Shown here piece by piece: positions 19,995 to 27,558 of a DNA stretch of 30,886 nucleotides. The DNA comes from an uncultured Cloacibacillus sp. (GTDB taxonomy: Bacteria; Synergistota; Synergistia; Synergistales; Synergistaceae), in contig URAG01000023.1 of NCBI GenBank assembly GCA_900545755.1, positions 1-30,886 of the forward strand. The letters run 5' to 3'. A model generated the notes under the pieces. It worked only from the letters and a program-made list of their open reading frames with translations. It was not told the origin of the DNA and did no database searches. The translations under genes were made by a program, and so were the position numbers. Numbering within the stretch: the first letter of the stretch is position 1; each line of letters begins with the position of its first letter.

Positions 19995-20024
19995 AATCCT
20001 CCGCCGAAGCGCGGGGGATTTTTT
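19995..20024 (+). terminator. Intrinsic terminator after cysS
   Basis: AATCCTCCGC (19995-20004) and GCGGGGGATT (20011-20020) form a 10-bp stem with one mismatched T/G position and a 6-nt loop, followed by TTTTTT. It lies 28 nt past the cysS stop. Confidence 0.9.
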
Positions 20025-20053
20025 GTCGCGCATACCAACATGTACCGAACATA

Positions 20054-20080
20054 CAAAAAGCGCGGGATTTTCGCCCGCGC
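20054..20080 (-). terminator. Intrinsic terminator after glpX
   Basis: On the minus strand GCGCGGG and CCCGCGC form a 7-bp perfect stem with a 7-nt loop, followed by TTTTTG. It lies 33 nt past the glpX stop and faces the cysS terminator, insulating the two convergent units. Confidence 0.85.
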
Positions 20081-20113
20081 TCCATACGTTTGGATTTTTC
20101 TGTTATTTAAGCT

Positions 20114-21121
20114 TTAGAGGAAGTAGGCCTGATTGTCCTGCGCGCCGTATTTGATGCTGCTGATTTCGTCGAGCTTCTGGACGTTGTGAATGGCGTTGAT
20201 GTAGCGCAGAGTGCCGCTCTTCGCGCGCATGACGAGCGACATCGTCTCGATGCCGTCGCCGGTATAACGGACGCCGCGGAGCCAGTCGCCGTCTGTGACG
20301 CCGGTAGCCGCAAAGAAGACGTTTTCGCTTTTGACGAGGTCGTTGAGCTGGAGAACTTTGTTGACGTCCATGCCCTTTTCCTTGCACTTCTCACGGTCTT
20401 CATCATTGCGCGGCCAGAGTTTGCACTGCATATTGCCGCCGATGCACTTGATGGCGCAGGCGGTGATGATCGCCTCCGGCGAGCCGCCGACGCCCATGAG
20501 AAGGTCAATCCCGGAATTCGGTTTGCAGGTCGATAGCGCCCCAGCTACGTCTCCGTCGGGGATAAGGCGGATGCGGGCGTGAATGGAGCGGATTTCTTTA
20601 ATGAGTTCTTCATGGCGCGGCCTGTCAAGGACGACTACAGTGACGTCTTCAACAGACTTGCGCAGCGCGCGCGCGACGGCGCGGATGTTGTCGGTAGGGC
20701 TGGCCTCGATGTTGATGGCGTGAGCGGCGTATGGACCTGTCGCGATCTTGTCCATGTAGAAGATGTGCTGCGGGTTGTACATCGTGCCGCGCTCGGCGAA
20801 TGCGACGACGCTGACTGCGTTCGGCAGACCATAAGCGGTCAGGCGCGTGCCGTCGATCGGGTCTACGGCGATGTCTACCTTCGGTTCCACACCGCGGCCG
20901 AGCTTCTCTCCGTTGAAGAGCATCGGCGCTTCGTCCTTTTCGCCTTCTCCGATGACGATGACGCCGTCCATCTCGACTGTGTTGAGCATGAAGCGCATCG
21001 CGTTGACGGCGGCTCCATCGACACCGTTCTTGTCGCCGCGGCCCATCCAGCGGCCGGCGGCCATAGCGGCAGCTTCGGTGGCTCGTACCATTTCAAGCGC
21101 TAGGTTTCTGTCAGGTGACAT
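20114..21121 (-). CDS. glpX: Class II fructose-1,6-bisphosphatase
   Basis: GlpX hydrolyses fructose 1,6-bisphosphate to fructose 6-phosphate in gluconeogenesis. The 335 residues align along their length with the E. coli type. They show GRGDKNGVDGAAVNAM (27-42), the metal-binding Glu in VIGEGEKDEAP, DIAVDPIDGTRL (83-94) and the substrate loop GVGGSPEAIITA. In some lineages GlpX also removes the 1-phosphate of sedoheptulose bisphosphate. It is the last gene of the tmk operon, 18 nt after purB, and ends at a terminator. The ATG at 21121 has GGGGG upstream. Confidence 0.96.
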   Translation of the reverse strand: MSPDRNLALEMVRATEAAAMAAGRWMGRGDKNGVDGAAVNAMRFMLNTVEMDGVIVIGEGEKDEAPMLFNGEKLGRGVEPKVDIAVDPIDGTRLTAYGLPNAVSVVAFAERGTMYNPQHIFYMDKIATGPYAAHAINIEASPTDNIRAVARALRKSVEDVTVVVLDRPRHEELIKEIRSIHARIRLIPDGDVAGALSTCKPNSGIDLLMGVGGSPEAIITACAIKCIGGNMQCKLWPRNDEDREKCKEKGMDVNKVLQLNDLVKSENVFFAATGVTDGDWLRGVRYTGDGIETMSLVMRAKSGTLRYINAIHNVQKLDEISSIKYGAQDNQAYFL

Positions 21122-21139
21122 AACAAAAATCCCCCCGTA

Positions 21140-22462
21140 TTATTTTGTGTTGGAAGCCCCCGAACCGCAAAGCTCCGGGAAGCGGCTGAAGACCTCGTTA
21201 ATGTGCTTTAGATAATACCCCAAATCAAACAAAGATTCCAGTTCCGAGGCGGACATATTGGTAATTCTTTCATCGGCCTTCAGTAAGTCGAGCAGAGGGA
21301 TCTTTTCGTTCCAGCAGCGCATGGCGTTGCTCTGCGCGATCGCATAGGCGTCCTCGCGGCTGATGCCCTCGTGCTCGACGAGCTCTATAAGTACGCGGCC
21401 GGAAAAGAGCAGCCCCTTCGTGATATCCATATTTTCGCGCATTTTCTGCGTGTCCACGGTCATGCCGGAAATAATTTGTATCATTTTCTTCGTCATGTAG
21501 TGCAGCAGATGGAAGGCGTCGGGCCACATTACGCGCTCAACGGAGGAATGGCTTATGTCGCGTTCGTGCCAAAGGGCGATATCCTCAAGAGCCGGGACGG
21601 CGTAGCCGCGGAGCAGACGCGACATTCCGCAGACGCGCTCGCAGAGTATCGGGTTTTTCTTGTGCGGCATCGCGGATGAACCTTTCTGTCCCTTCTTGAA
21701 TGGTTCGAGCGCTTCGAGCACTTCGGTGCGCTGGAGGTGGCGTATTTCTAGCGCGAGCCTTTCGAGCGTCGCCCCGGCTATCGCCATGTCGGTGATGACG
21801 CGCGCGTGGCGGTCGCGCTGGATTACCTGAGTCGCTACGGGGTCTATCCTGAGGCCGAGCAGCTCGCATACGCGCGCTTCGATTTTCGGCGGGCAGTTGG
21901 CGTAGGTTCCGACCGCGCCGGAGAGCTTTCCGACCATCATTTCTTGCTTGGTCTGCTTGAGGCGTTCGATGTCGCGGCCTATCTCGGAATAGTGGTTGAG
22001 CAGCTTAAGTCCGAAGGTAGTCGGCTCTGCGTGTACGCCGTGGGTGCGTCCAGCGCACGGCGTCATTTTATATTCGACGGCCTTTTCGCCGACGAGTTTG
22101 TGCAGCTTTTCCAGCTCCGCGATGACGACGTCGAGGCTTTCGCCGAGCAGGAGCGACGAGGCTGTGTCTATTACGTCGCTGCTTGTCAGTCCGAGATGGA
22201 CGAAGCGGCCCGACTCGCCTATCGTCTCTGCGACGCTCGAAACGAAGGCTATCACGTCGTGCTGCGTGACTTCTTCTATCTCATGAATGCGTTCGACGGA
22301 GAAGCCGGCCTTCTCTACGATGTTCTTGTAGTCCTCGTCGGGAACTACGCCCTCTTCGTGCCATGCGCGCGTAGCTGCGAGCTCGACGTCGAGCCAGCGG
22401 CCGAAACGGTTCTGGTCGGTCCAAATTTTCTTTATCTCCGGTGTCTCGTAGCGCGGTATCAT
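21140..22462 (-). CDS. purB: Adenylosuccinate lyase
   Basis: PurB acts twice in purine synthesis. It releases fumarate from SAICAR and from adenylosuccinate. The 440-residue protein belongs to the fumarase/aspartase superfamily. It has the substrate loop HLGLTSSDVIDT, the catalytic His region GRTHGVHAEPTTFG, and the signature loop GSSAMPHKKNP with the catalytic Ser. The C-terminal domain is of usual length. AGGAGG-like GGAGGT lies before the ATG at 22462. It sits between DUF4416 and glpX and is the only purine gene in that operon; guaB is in a separate unit. Confidence 0.97.
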   Translation of the reverse strand: MIPRYETPEIKKIWTDQNRFGRWLDVELAATRAWHEEGVVPDEDYKNIVEKAGFSVERIHEIEEVTQHDVIAFVSSVAETIGESGRFVHLGLTSSDVIDTASSLLLGESLDVVIAELEKLHKLVGEKAVEYKMTPCAGRTHGVHAEPTTFGLKLLNHYSEIGRDIERLKQTKQEMMVGKLSGAVGTYANCPPKIEARVCELLGLRIDPVATQVIQRDRHARVITDMAIAGATLERLALEIRHLQRTEVLEALEPFKKGQKGSSAMPHKKNPILCERVCGMSRLLRGYAVPALEDIALWHERDISHSSVERVMWPDAFHLLHYMTKKMIQIISGMTVDTQKMRENMDITKGLLFSGRVLIELVEHEGISREDAYAIAQSNAMRCWNEKIPLLDLLKADERITNMSASELESLFDLGYYLKHINEVFSRFPELCGSGASNTK

Positions 22463-22486
22463 GTGCAGACCTCCTGATTTATATTT

Positions 22487-23050
22487 TTAAACTTCTTTTA
22501 CTTCACGCTTCCAGTCTTCCCGCACGAGCTCGAGCCACGCGTCGTAGACGCCACTCCTGAAGTCGGGGAAGGTATAAAAAAAGCTCTCCCAGCGTCCTTT
22601 TCTCCGGCAGAGCGTAACTTCGCAGAATATTCCTTCGCGCAGGTAGACGCGGTGAGCCTGCCCCTTCGTCGAGGCCAGCAACAGCCGCGCGCCGTCTATC
22701 GTGCCCGGGTCTATGTTGACGCGCCGCCCAGCCCCCGCGCCGCTTTCGCGCTCCATAGCGCAGCTTTCGAGCTTCCAGTCCGGCAGGGCCGACATTTTAT
22801 AAAGCCCCGGATAAGATACGAACAGCCTGTCGAGCTCGGGGGCGATTTCCTCGTAATAGTTCGTCCATACGAATGGGACGCGCGCGCTTACGCGCTGCGG
22901 CTCGCCCCATTTTTCGGCGAGCATGGCGAGAGTGCGGCTGAGAGTATCTTCGTCGCCGCGCGGCACTAGCAGAGCCGCTATTTTTTTTACGAGCGGGTCG
23001 CGCGGATGGCGGCCTTCGCAGCCGTGCAAAAGAACGCCGTTATTCGTCAT
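22487..23050 (-). CDS. DUF4416 family protein
   Basis: The 187 residues follow the DUF4416 pattern. There is an N-terminal strand-helix with LAMLAEKWGEPQ, then PFVWTNYYEEIAPELDRLFVSY, then the conserved VNIDPGTIDGARLLLASTK region (in two overlapping parts). The end matches the usual aromatic-rich WESFFYTFPDFRSGVYDAW. No function is established for the family. The N-terminus usually reads as a hydrophobic strand; here it is AALLVPRGDEDTLSRTL. The start overlaps the ftsY stop by 11 nt, so translation is coupled to ftsY. A gene encoding this family in a nucleotide/secretion operon suggests a housekeeping role, but that is inference only. Confidence 0.85.
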   Translation of the reverse strand: MTNNGVLLHGCEGRHPRDPLVKKIAALLVPRGDEDTLSRTLAMLAEKWGEPQRVSARVPFVWTNYYEEIAPELDRLFVSYPGLYKMSALPDWKLESCAMERESGAGAGRRVNIDPGTIDGARLLLASTKGQAHRVYLREGIFCEVTLCRRKGRWESFFYTFPDFRSGVYDAWLELVREDWKREVKEV

Positions 23051-23969
23051 GTTTTATGTCGAGCAGGGTTTCGACGAATGCCCGCGGTTCGAACAGCTGC
23101 AGGTCGTCGATGCCCTCGCCTAGACCGACGTAGCGTATAGGCGTCTTGAGCCGCTCCGCTATCGCTATGACTATTCCGCCCTTGGAGGTGTTGTCGAATT
23201 TCGTCAGCACGACGCCCGTTATCGGCATCGCCTTGCCGAAGGTCTCGGCCTGCATGAAGCCGTTCTGTCCGGTAACGGCGTCGAGGACGATCAGCACTTC
23301 GGACGGGCCTTCCGGCACCTCGCGCTTTATGACGCGCGTGACCTTGGACAGCTCTTCCATGAGGTTGGATTTCGTGTGAAGGCGGCCCGCCGTGTCGACT
23401 AGTATCACGTCCGCGCCCGCGGACTTGGCGGCGAGCAGCGAGTCGTAGACCACCGCGGCCGGGTCGCTGTCCTGCTTCTGCGCTATGACGCGCACCCCGG
23501 CGCGCTCGCCCCACGCCTTAAGCTGCTCAATCGCCGCGGCGCGGAATGTGTCCGCAGCGGCCATGATGACTTTTTTGCCCTCAGCCTTGAACTGCGAGGC
23601 GAGTTTGCCGCAGGTCGTCGTCTTTCCGCTGCCGTTGACGCCTATCATGATGACGACAGACGGCTTGCGTTCCACGTCGAGCGGGCGGCCCATGCCGGGG
23701 ACGGCTTCAAGGCGCGCTATTAGCAGCTCGGCGAAGGCGTTTTTCAGTTCGCGCTTGCTGCTTATCCTCTTGTCTATCATCACGCGGCGAAGCTCGGTTA
23801 TAAGCTCCTCCGTCGTCTCTATGCCTACGTCGCCGAGTATGAGCTGTTCTTCAAGCTCGTCCCAGAAGCCCTCGTCCACGGGGTCGTCGGAAAATAGGTT
23901 GGAGACGCTCTGCGTCCATTTGTTCCCCGCGTTTTTAAGTTTTTCGGCGAAATTTTTGAAAAAGCTCAA
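23040..23969 (-). CDS. ftsY: Signal recognition particle receptor FtsY
   Basis: FtsY is the membrane-associated GTPase that receives SRP-ribosome complexes for insertion of membrane proteins. The 309 residues contain a short N-terminal amphipathic part, an N domain (about 30-95) and the GTPase G domain. G1 is GVNGSGKT (110-117), followed by DTFRAAA (140-146) and DTAGRLHTKSNL. The guanine-specificity motif reads TKFD, where TKLD is more common, followed by NTSKGG where GTAKGG is usual. The long acidic A domain of enterobacterial FtsY is absent, as in many bacteria. It lies 41 nt after the PSP1-domain gene and overlaps DUF4416. Confidence 0.97.
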   Translation of the reverse strand: MSFFKNFAEKLKNAGNKWTQSVSNLFSDDPVDEGFWDELEEQLILGDVGIETTEELITELRRVMIDKRISSKRELKNAFAELLIARLEAVPGMGRPLDVERKPSVVIMIGVNGSGKTTTCGKLASQFKAEGKKVIMAAADTFRAAAIEQLKAWGERAGVRVIAQKQDSDPAAVVYDSLLAAKSAGADVILVDTAGRLHTKSNLMEELSKVTRVIKREVPEGPSEVLIVLDAVTGQNGFMQAETFGKAMPITGVVLTKFDNTSKGGIVIAIAERLKTPIRYVGLGEGIDDLQLFEPRAFVETLLDIKHDE

Positions 23970-24010
23970 AGTATCTGCCTCCTTCTGTAAATCTGGGCGC
24001 TCCGCGCGCG

Positions 24011-25255
24011 TTATTCGGCGCTCTTTTTAGCGCCGGAGGGCCGCCTGCGGCGCGGAGAGTGACGTCTCGGGCGGTCGCCGCCTTTTTTATCCTTATCCGG
24101 ACGCTCTAGCTCGGAACCGAAATGCGGCGACGCGTCCGGCGCTTCCTCAGCCTCAGCCTCGGGCTGACGCTCTGGGCGCGGAGCGTGTTTCTTTCTGCGT
24201 CTTCCGCGGCGGCGCTCGTCGCGCTGCTCGTTCGTCCCATCTTCGCCAGGCTCTGCGGCACGCTCGCGGCGCGGCCCCGACGTTTTTTCCGTCTTGGCGC
24301 TGAAGCTCCGGAACTCCATGTGGAAAGCGTCCTGTACGGAGAAGAGCGGCTCTTCTTCGGGTTCGGCCTCCTGCGTCACCCATTCTCCGCCTGAGGTCAC
24401 CGTCTCGCGGAATTCCTCAAACCGCTCCTTCGGTATTTTGACCTCGCCCTTGCCCGCTATGATGCAACGTAGGCTCTGCGTCGGCAGGTCGATGCCGGCG
24501 ACTATGACACTTCCGTTCGGCGTCTTTATTTTCGAGCCTGGATGCGGGAAGCCCTCCCAGGCCTCGTGATAGACCTCATATTCGAAGCACATGCAGCACA
24601 TCAGCCTGCCGCATATTCCGGATATTTTCGACGGGTTCAGCGCAAGGTTCTGCTCCTTCACCATCTTTATGCATATCGGAGCGAACTGGTTGAGCCAGTA
24701 GCTGCAACAGCACGGCCGCCCGCAGGGGCCGACGCCGCGGATTATCTTCGCCTCGTCGCGCACACCGACCTGGCGCAGCTCTATGCGCGTCTTGAACTCG
24801 CGCGCGAGGTCGCGCACGTAGGCGCGGAAGTCCACTCGCTGATCGGACGAGAAGTAGAAAAAGAGCTTGCGTTTGGCGCGCAGGAACTCTACATCGATAA
24901 GCTTCATATCGAGGTTGTGCGGCTTGAGCAGCTGTTTCGCGCTCACGAGAATGGACTTCTCTTCTTCGCGGTATTCGCTTTCGCAGTCGCAGTCATCCTC
25001 GGAGGCGAAATCCATGAAGGTTAGGTCGGTGACTACCGGTTCGGAATTTTTGATAACGCCGTCGCCGTGCTCCGACGAGTGCTTCAGCTGGCGGTATTCC
25101 GCCTCCTGCTCCGGCGTCACCTCGCCGACGACGAGCGCGAGCTCCTCGCCGCGCGACGATTCGACGACGAGTTTTTCACATTTTTTTATATCCCCGTCGT
25201 ACTCGACGAAACCGAGATAACGCGGCTTACCATAAACCGCCAAGTATTTTCTCAT
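24011..25255 (-). CDS. PSP1 domain protein, RicT/YaaT-like, with long charged tail
   Basis: The core (1-~300) resembles Bacillus RicT (YaaT), part of the Fe-S-binding complex that tunes RNase Y activity. It has the cysteine-rich GPCGRPCCCSYWL and GICGRLMCCMCFEYE segments and the PSP1 fold. Residues ~310-414 form a disordered tail with alternating acidic and Arg/Lys-rich stretches, ending in RRRRPSGAKKSAE. That tail is longer than in Bacillus. The ATG at 25255 is preceded by AAGGAGGG at good spacing; the earlier in-frame start overlaps holB and has no support. The order tmk-holB-ricT matches the Bacillus yaaT region. An additional CDCE near residues 84-91 contributes two more cysteines. Confidence 0.9.
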   Translation of the reverse strand: MRKYLAVYGKPRYLGFVEYDGDIKKCEKLVVESSRGEELALVVGEVTPEQEAEYRQLKHSSEHGDGVIKNSEPVVTDLTFMDFASEDDCDCESEYREEEKSILVSAKQLLKPHNLDMKLIDVEFLRAKRKLFFYFSSDQRVDFRAYVRDLAREFKTRIELRQVGVRDEAKIIRGVGPCGRPCCCSYWLNQFAPICIKMVKEQNLALNPSKISGICGRLMCCMCFEYEVYHEAWEGFPHPGSKIKTPNGSVIVAGIDLPTQSLRCIIAGKGEVKIPKERFEEFRETVTSGGEWVTQEAEPEEEPLFSVQDAFHMEFRSFSAKTEKTSGPRRERAAEPGEDGTNEQRDERRRGRRRKKHAPRPERQPEAEAEEAPDASPHFGSELERPDKDKKGGDRPRRHSPRRRRPSGAKKSAE

Positions 25256-25970
25256 AAGGAACGCCCTCCTTGAGCACCGCGAAGGCCGCATCCTGTATCA
25301 TCGATACGGGAAGCCGCCTCTGCTCCATTATGCGTATCAGAGTGTCGAGCTCCGACGCGCGCATATAATCTCCTCTGCCGGCGAAATCGCGCGACCAGCC
25401 CTGCATTTCGAGAAAAAGTATCTCTGGGCTGGGCTTTCTGCCAGAATCCATCCACTGCGCCCATTCGCGCACGGAGCGCGGCGCGGGCGCGGGCTTCGTC
25501 ATCTCCTCCGGCAGATCTATATGAACCGACCAGATGCGGCTTTTTATCGTCGGTATTAAATTATTTTCTTCCGATATAAAAAGGATGCAGCCGTGGACCG
25601 GCGGCTCCTCCGTTATCTTTAGCAGGCTGTTCGAGGCCTCTGCCGCGAGCTTGTCCGCGCTCCAGACGACCGCGAGCCTGCGTTCCGCAGAAAGCGGATG
25701 CAGAGCGAGCTCGCCCTGCAAACGGCGGCACTCCTCTATCGTAGGGGCTGCATTTTCGCTTCCGGCGCTTATCATGTCGGGATGTCCGCCGTCCGCCCAA
25801 AGGCTCCCGTCGCCGAGTACTAGCCGCCCGTACATCTCAACGAAAGTCGCGTGCATGACAGAGGGCAGCGACACACCTACAGACTGCGGGAGCCGCCCCG
25901 CCTCGGCCGCAAGCGTGAGTTCGCGCCAGCCCTGCGAATCCTCTATAATGGCGACTGTCTCCGCGTTCAA
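25227..25970 (-). CDS. holB: DNA polymerase III delta' subunit-like protein
   Basis: Delta' is the non-motor arm of the clamp loader. The 247 residues carry the family's hallmark AEASNSLLKITEEPP and the sensor strand ILFISEENNLIPTIKSRIW. No Walker A loop is visible, and the N-terminal zinc-finger region of delta' is not seen; the N-terminus (about 1-75) is short and divergent. The TTG start at 25970 overlaps the tmk stop as TTGA. An upstream open extension lies over tmk and is Arg-rich, so it is rejected. It overlaps the PSP1 gene by 29 nt. Position between tmk and ricT supports the holB call. Confidence 0.85.
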   Translation of the reverse strand: MNAETVAIIEDSQGWRELTLAAEAGRLPQSVGVSLPSVMHATFVEMYGRLVLGDGSLWADGGHPDMISAGSENAAPTIEECRRLQGELALHPLSAERRLAVVWSADKLAAEASNSLLKITEEPPVHGCILFISEENNLIPTIKSRIWSVHIDLPEEMTKPAPAPRSVREWAQWMDSGRKPSPEILFLEMQGWSRDFAGRGDYMRASELDTLIRIMEQRRLPVSMIQDAAFAVLKEGVPYEKILGGLW

Positions 25971-26575
25971 AGGACGAGCCCTTTCTTCGCCAGACCGCGC
26001 CTCACATCCGCGAAGATCTCCTCCGCGCCGCGTCCGCCGCATTTGATTACAAGCCAGCGCTCGGGGTCAACTGTCGAGATAAAACGATACCCATCCTGTA
26101 TCCTGCTCATAAATTCCAGCCCTTCGCTCTCAAAGGCGTCGGGCTTTCCGCGCTTCGACACGCGGGCCAGCGCTACTTCGGGCTCGACGTCGAAGAACAC
26201 CGTAACGTCGGGCGCTGGGAAATCCGCATATTTCGCCGCGTTTAGAATCGGCTCGAAGGGCATGCCGCGCCCCCATACCTGGTAGGCGAGCGTCGAGTCG
26301 TGGTAACGTTCGCAGATTACGTGCTTCCCCGCCTCCAGCGCCGGAGTTATGACGCGCGCCGCGTGCTCGGCCCGGTCGAGAAGAAAAAGGAAAAGTTCGC
26401 TCCAGGGATGCTTCAGAGAGCCGCTGAGAACCATCGAGCGCAGCTCCGCGCCGCCCTCCCAGCCTCCCGGCTCGCGTGTAAGCACGGCCCCGCTCTCCGC
26501 CCCAAGCGCCTCATACAGAAGCCGCGCCTGGGTGGATTTGCCGCACCCGTCTATCCCTTCCAAGGTAATAAACAT
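25967..26575 (-). CDS. tmk: Thymidylate kinase
   Basis: Tmk phosphorylates dTMP to dTDP. The 202 residues have the P-loop LEGIDGCGKSTQ near the N-terminus, TREPGG, the catalytic ERYHDSTLAYQ where many have DRYIDSSLAYQ, and the LID RGKPDAFESEGLEF. The ATG at 26575 with a preceding GGGGATG is taken; the longer in-frame start at 26719 would overlap the divergent MBL gene. It is the first gene of a seven-gene operon whose order tmk-holB-ricT is conserved in Bacillus and relatives. Confidence 0.96.
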   Translation of the reverse strand: MFITLEGIDGCGKSTQARLLYEALGAESGAVLTREPGGWEGGAELRSMVLSGSLKHPWSELFLFLLDRAEHAARVITPALEAGKHVICERYHDSTLAYQVWGRGMPFEPILNAAKYADFPAPDVTVFFDVEPEVALARVSKRGKPDAFESEGLEFMSRIQDGYRFISTVDPERWLVIKCGGRGAEEIFADVRRGLAKKGLVL

Positions 26576-26595
26576 CACATCCCCGCCTTTACAAC

Positions 26596-26624
26596 AGATA
26601 ATCATAGCATATCTTGCGGTACAA
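26596..26624 (-). promoter_or_regulatory. Possible promoter of the tmk operon
   Basis: On the minus strand TTGTAC (26624-26619) and TTATCT (26601-26596) are 17 nt apart in the 88-nt divergent gap. Both hexamers are partial matches. No convincing plus-strand pair for the MBL gene was found in the same gap. Confidence 0.35.
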
Positions 26625-26663
26625 TATAACCCGAAGCTCACAAACGGACGGAGGAACGCAAAA

Positions 26664-27545
26664 ATGTACGAACTTACACAGGCCGGCGAAAAAAGCTGGT
26701 ACATAAAGAGCCCCGCCAACGTAGGCGTCTACCTTATAGACGGCGGGGAGGTCTGCCTTATCGACTCCGGCAGCGACAAAGAGGCCGGGCGCAAAATCCT
26801 AAAAATTGTCACGGAGCGTGGATGGCGCGTGAACTGCATAATCAACACGCACTCGAACGCAGACCACACAGGCGGCAACCAGTTCATACAGAGCCGCACC
26901 GGCTGCCGCGTGCTCTCGACAGACGTCGAAAACGCCGTCGCGCGACACCCATGGCTAGAAAGCACGCTGCTCTACGGCGGCTATCCATACGCGAAGCTGC
27001 GCAATAAATTCCTTATGGCGAAGCCGACGGAAAAGACCTGCAACGTCGAGGACGGCCTGCCAGCCGGGCTCTCGGCCATAAAGCTGCCGGGCCACTACCT
27101 AGACATGATCGGAATCATGACCGACGACGGCGTATGCTTCCTCGCAGACTCTATATTCCGCCGCGAGATAATCGAAAAATATCACATCGTCTTCATCTAC
27201 GACGTAGCGAAGTTCCTTGAAACGCTCGACATGATAGAGACGCTAGAAGCGAAACTCTTCATACCCGCGCACGCCGACGCGGCGGAAGACGTGAAGGAGC
27301 TCGCCGCCGCGAACCGCGCGAAGGTGCATGAAATCGCGGAGCTGCTCGTCGAGCTCTGCCGCGAGCCGAAGACTTTTGAAAAAATCCTGAAAGCCGTCTT
27401 CGACCGCTACGGCCTCACGATGGACGACAATCAGTACGTCCTCGTCGGAAGCACGATAAAGTCATATCTTTCGTACCTCTGCGACAACGGCAGGGTGAAG
27501 GCGGAATTTATAGACAACGAAATGCTCTGGAGCGCGGCGCAGTAA
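26664..27545 (+). CDS. Metallo-beta-lactamase-fold hydrolase
   Basis: The 293-residue protein has the MBL fold: strand LIDGGEVCLIDSGSDKE, the metal loop NTHSNADHTGG (61-71), His144 in LPGHYLDMIG, Asp162 in FLADSIF and His203 in IPAHAD. The metal loop is HxNxDH (His63, Asn65, Asp67, His68), so one of the usual His ligands is Asn. The C-terminal ~80 residues are helical, of the type seen in MBL proteins with a trailing winged-helix-like domain. GGAGG lies 9 nt before the ATG. The substrate is unknown; hydrolases of glyoxalase II, lactonase and RNase-type families share the fold. It is divergent from tmk and followed at 13 nt by the DUF1848 gene. Confidence 0.9.
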   Translation: MYELTQAGEKSWYIKSPANVGVYLIDGGEVCLIDSGSDKEAGRKILKIVTERGWRVNCIINTHSNADHTGGNQFIQSRTGCRVLSTDVENAVARHPWLESTLLYGGYPYAKLRNKFLMAKPTEKTCNVEDGLPAGLSAIKLPGHYLDMIGIMTDDGVCFLADSIFRREIIEKYHIVFIYDVAKFLETLDMIETLEAKLFIPAHADAAEDVKELAAANRAKVHEIAELLVELCREPKTFEKILKAVFDRYGLTMDDNQYVLVGSTIKSYLSYLCDNGRVKAEFIDNEMLWSAAQ

Positions 27546-27558
27546 AGCGCGCGGGCCG

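Noticed and set aside
26349..26663. Longer start for the MBL-fold gene reaching back over tmk
   Set aside because: The extra residues are the antisense of tmk; the ATG at 26664 has a clear GGAGG and begins the recognisable fold.
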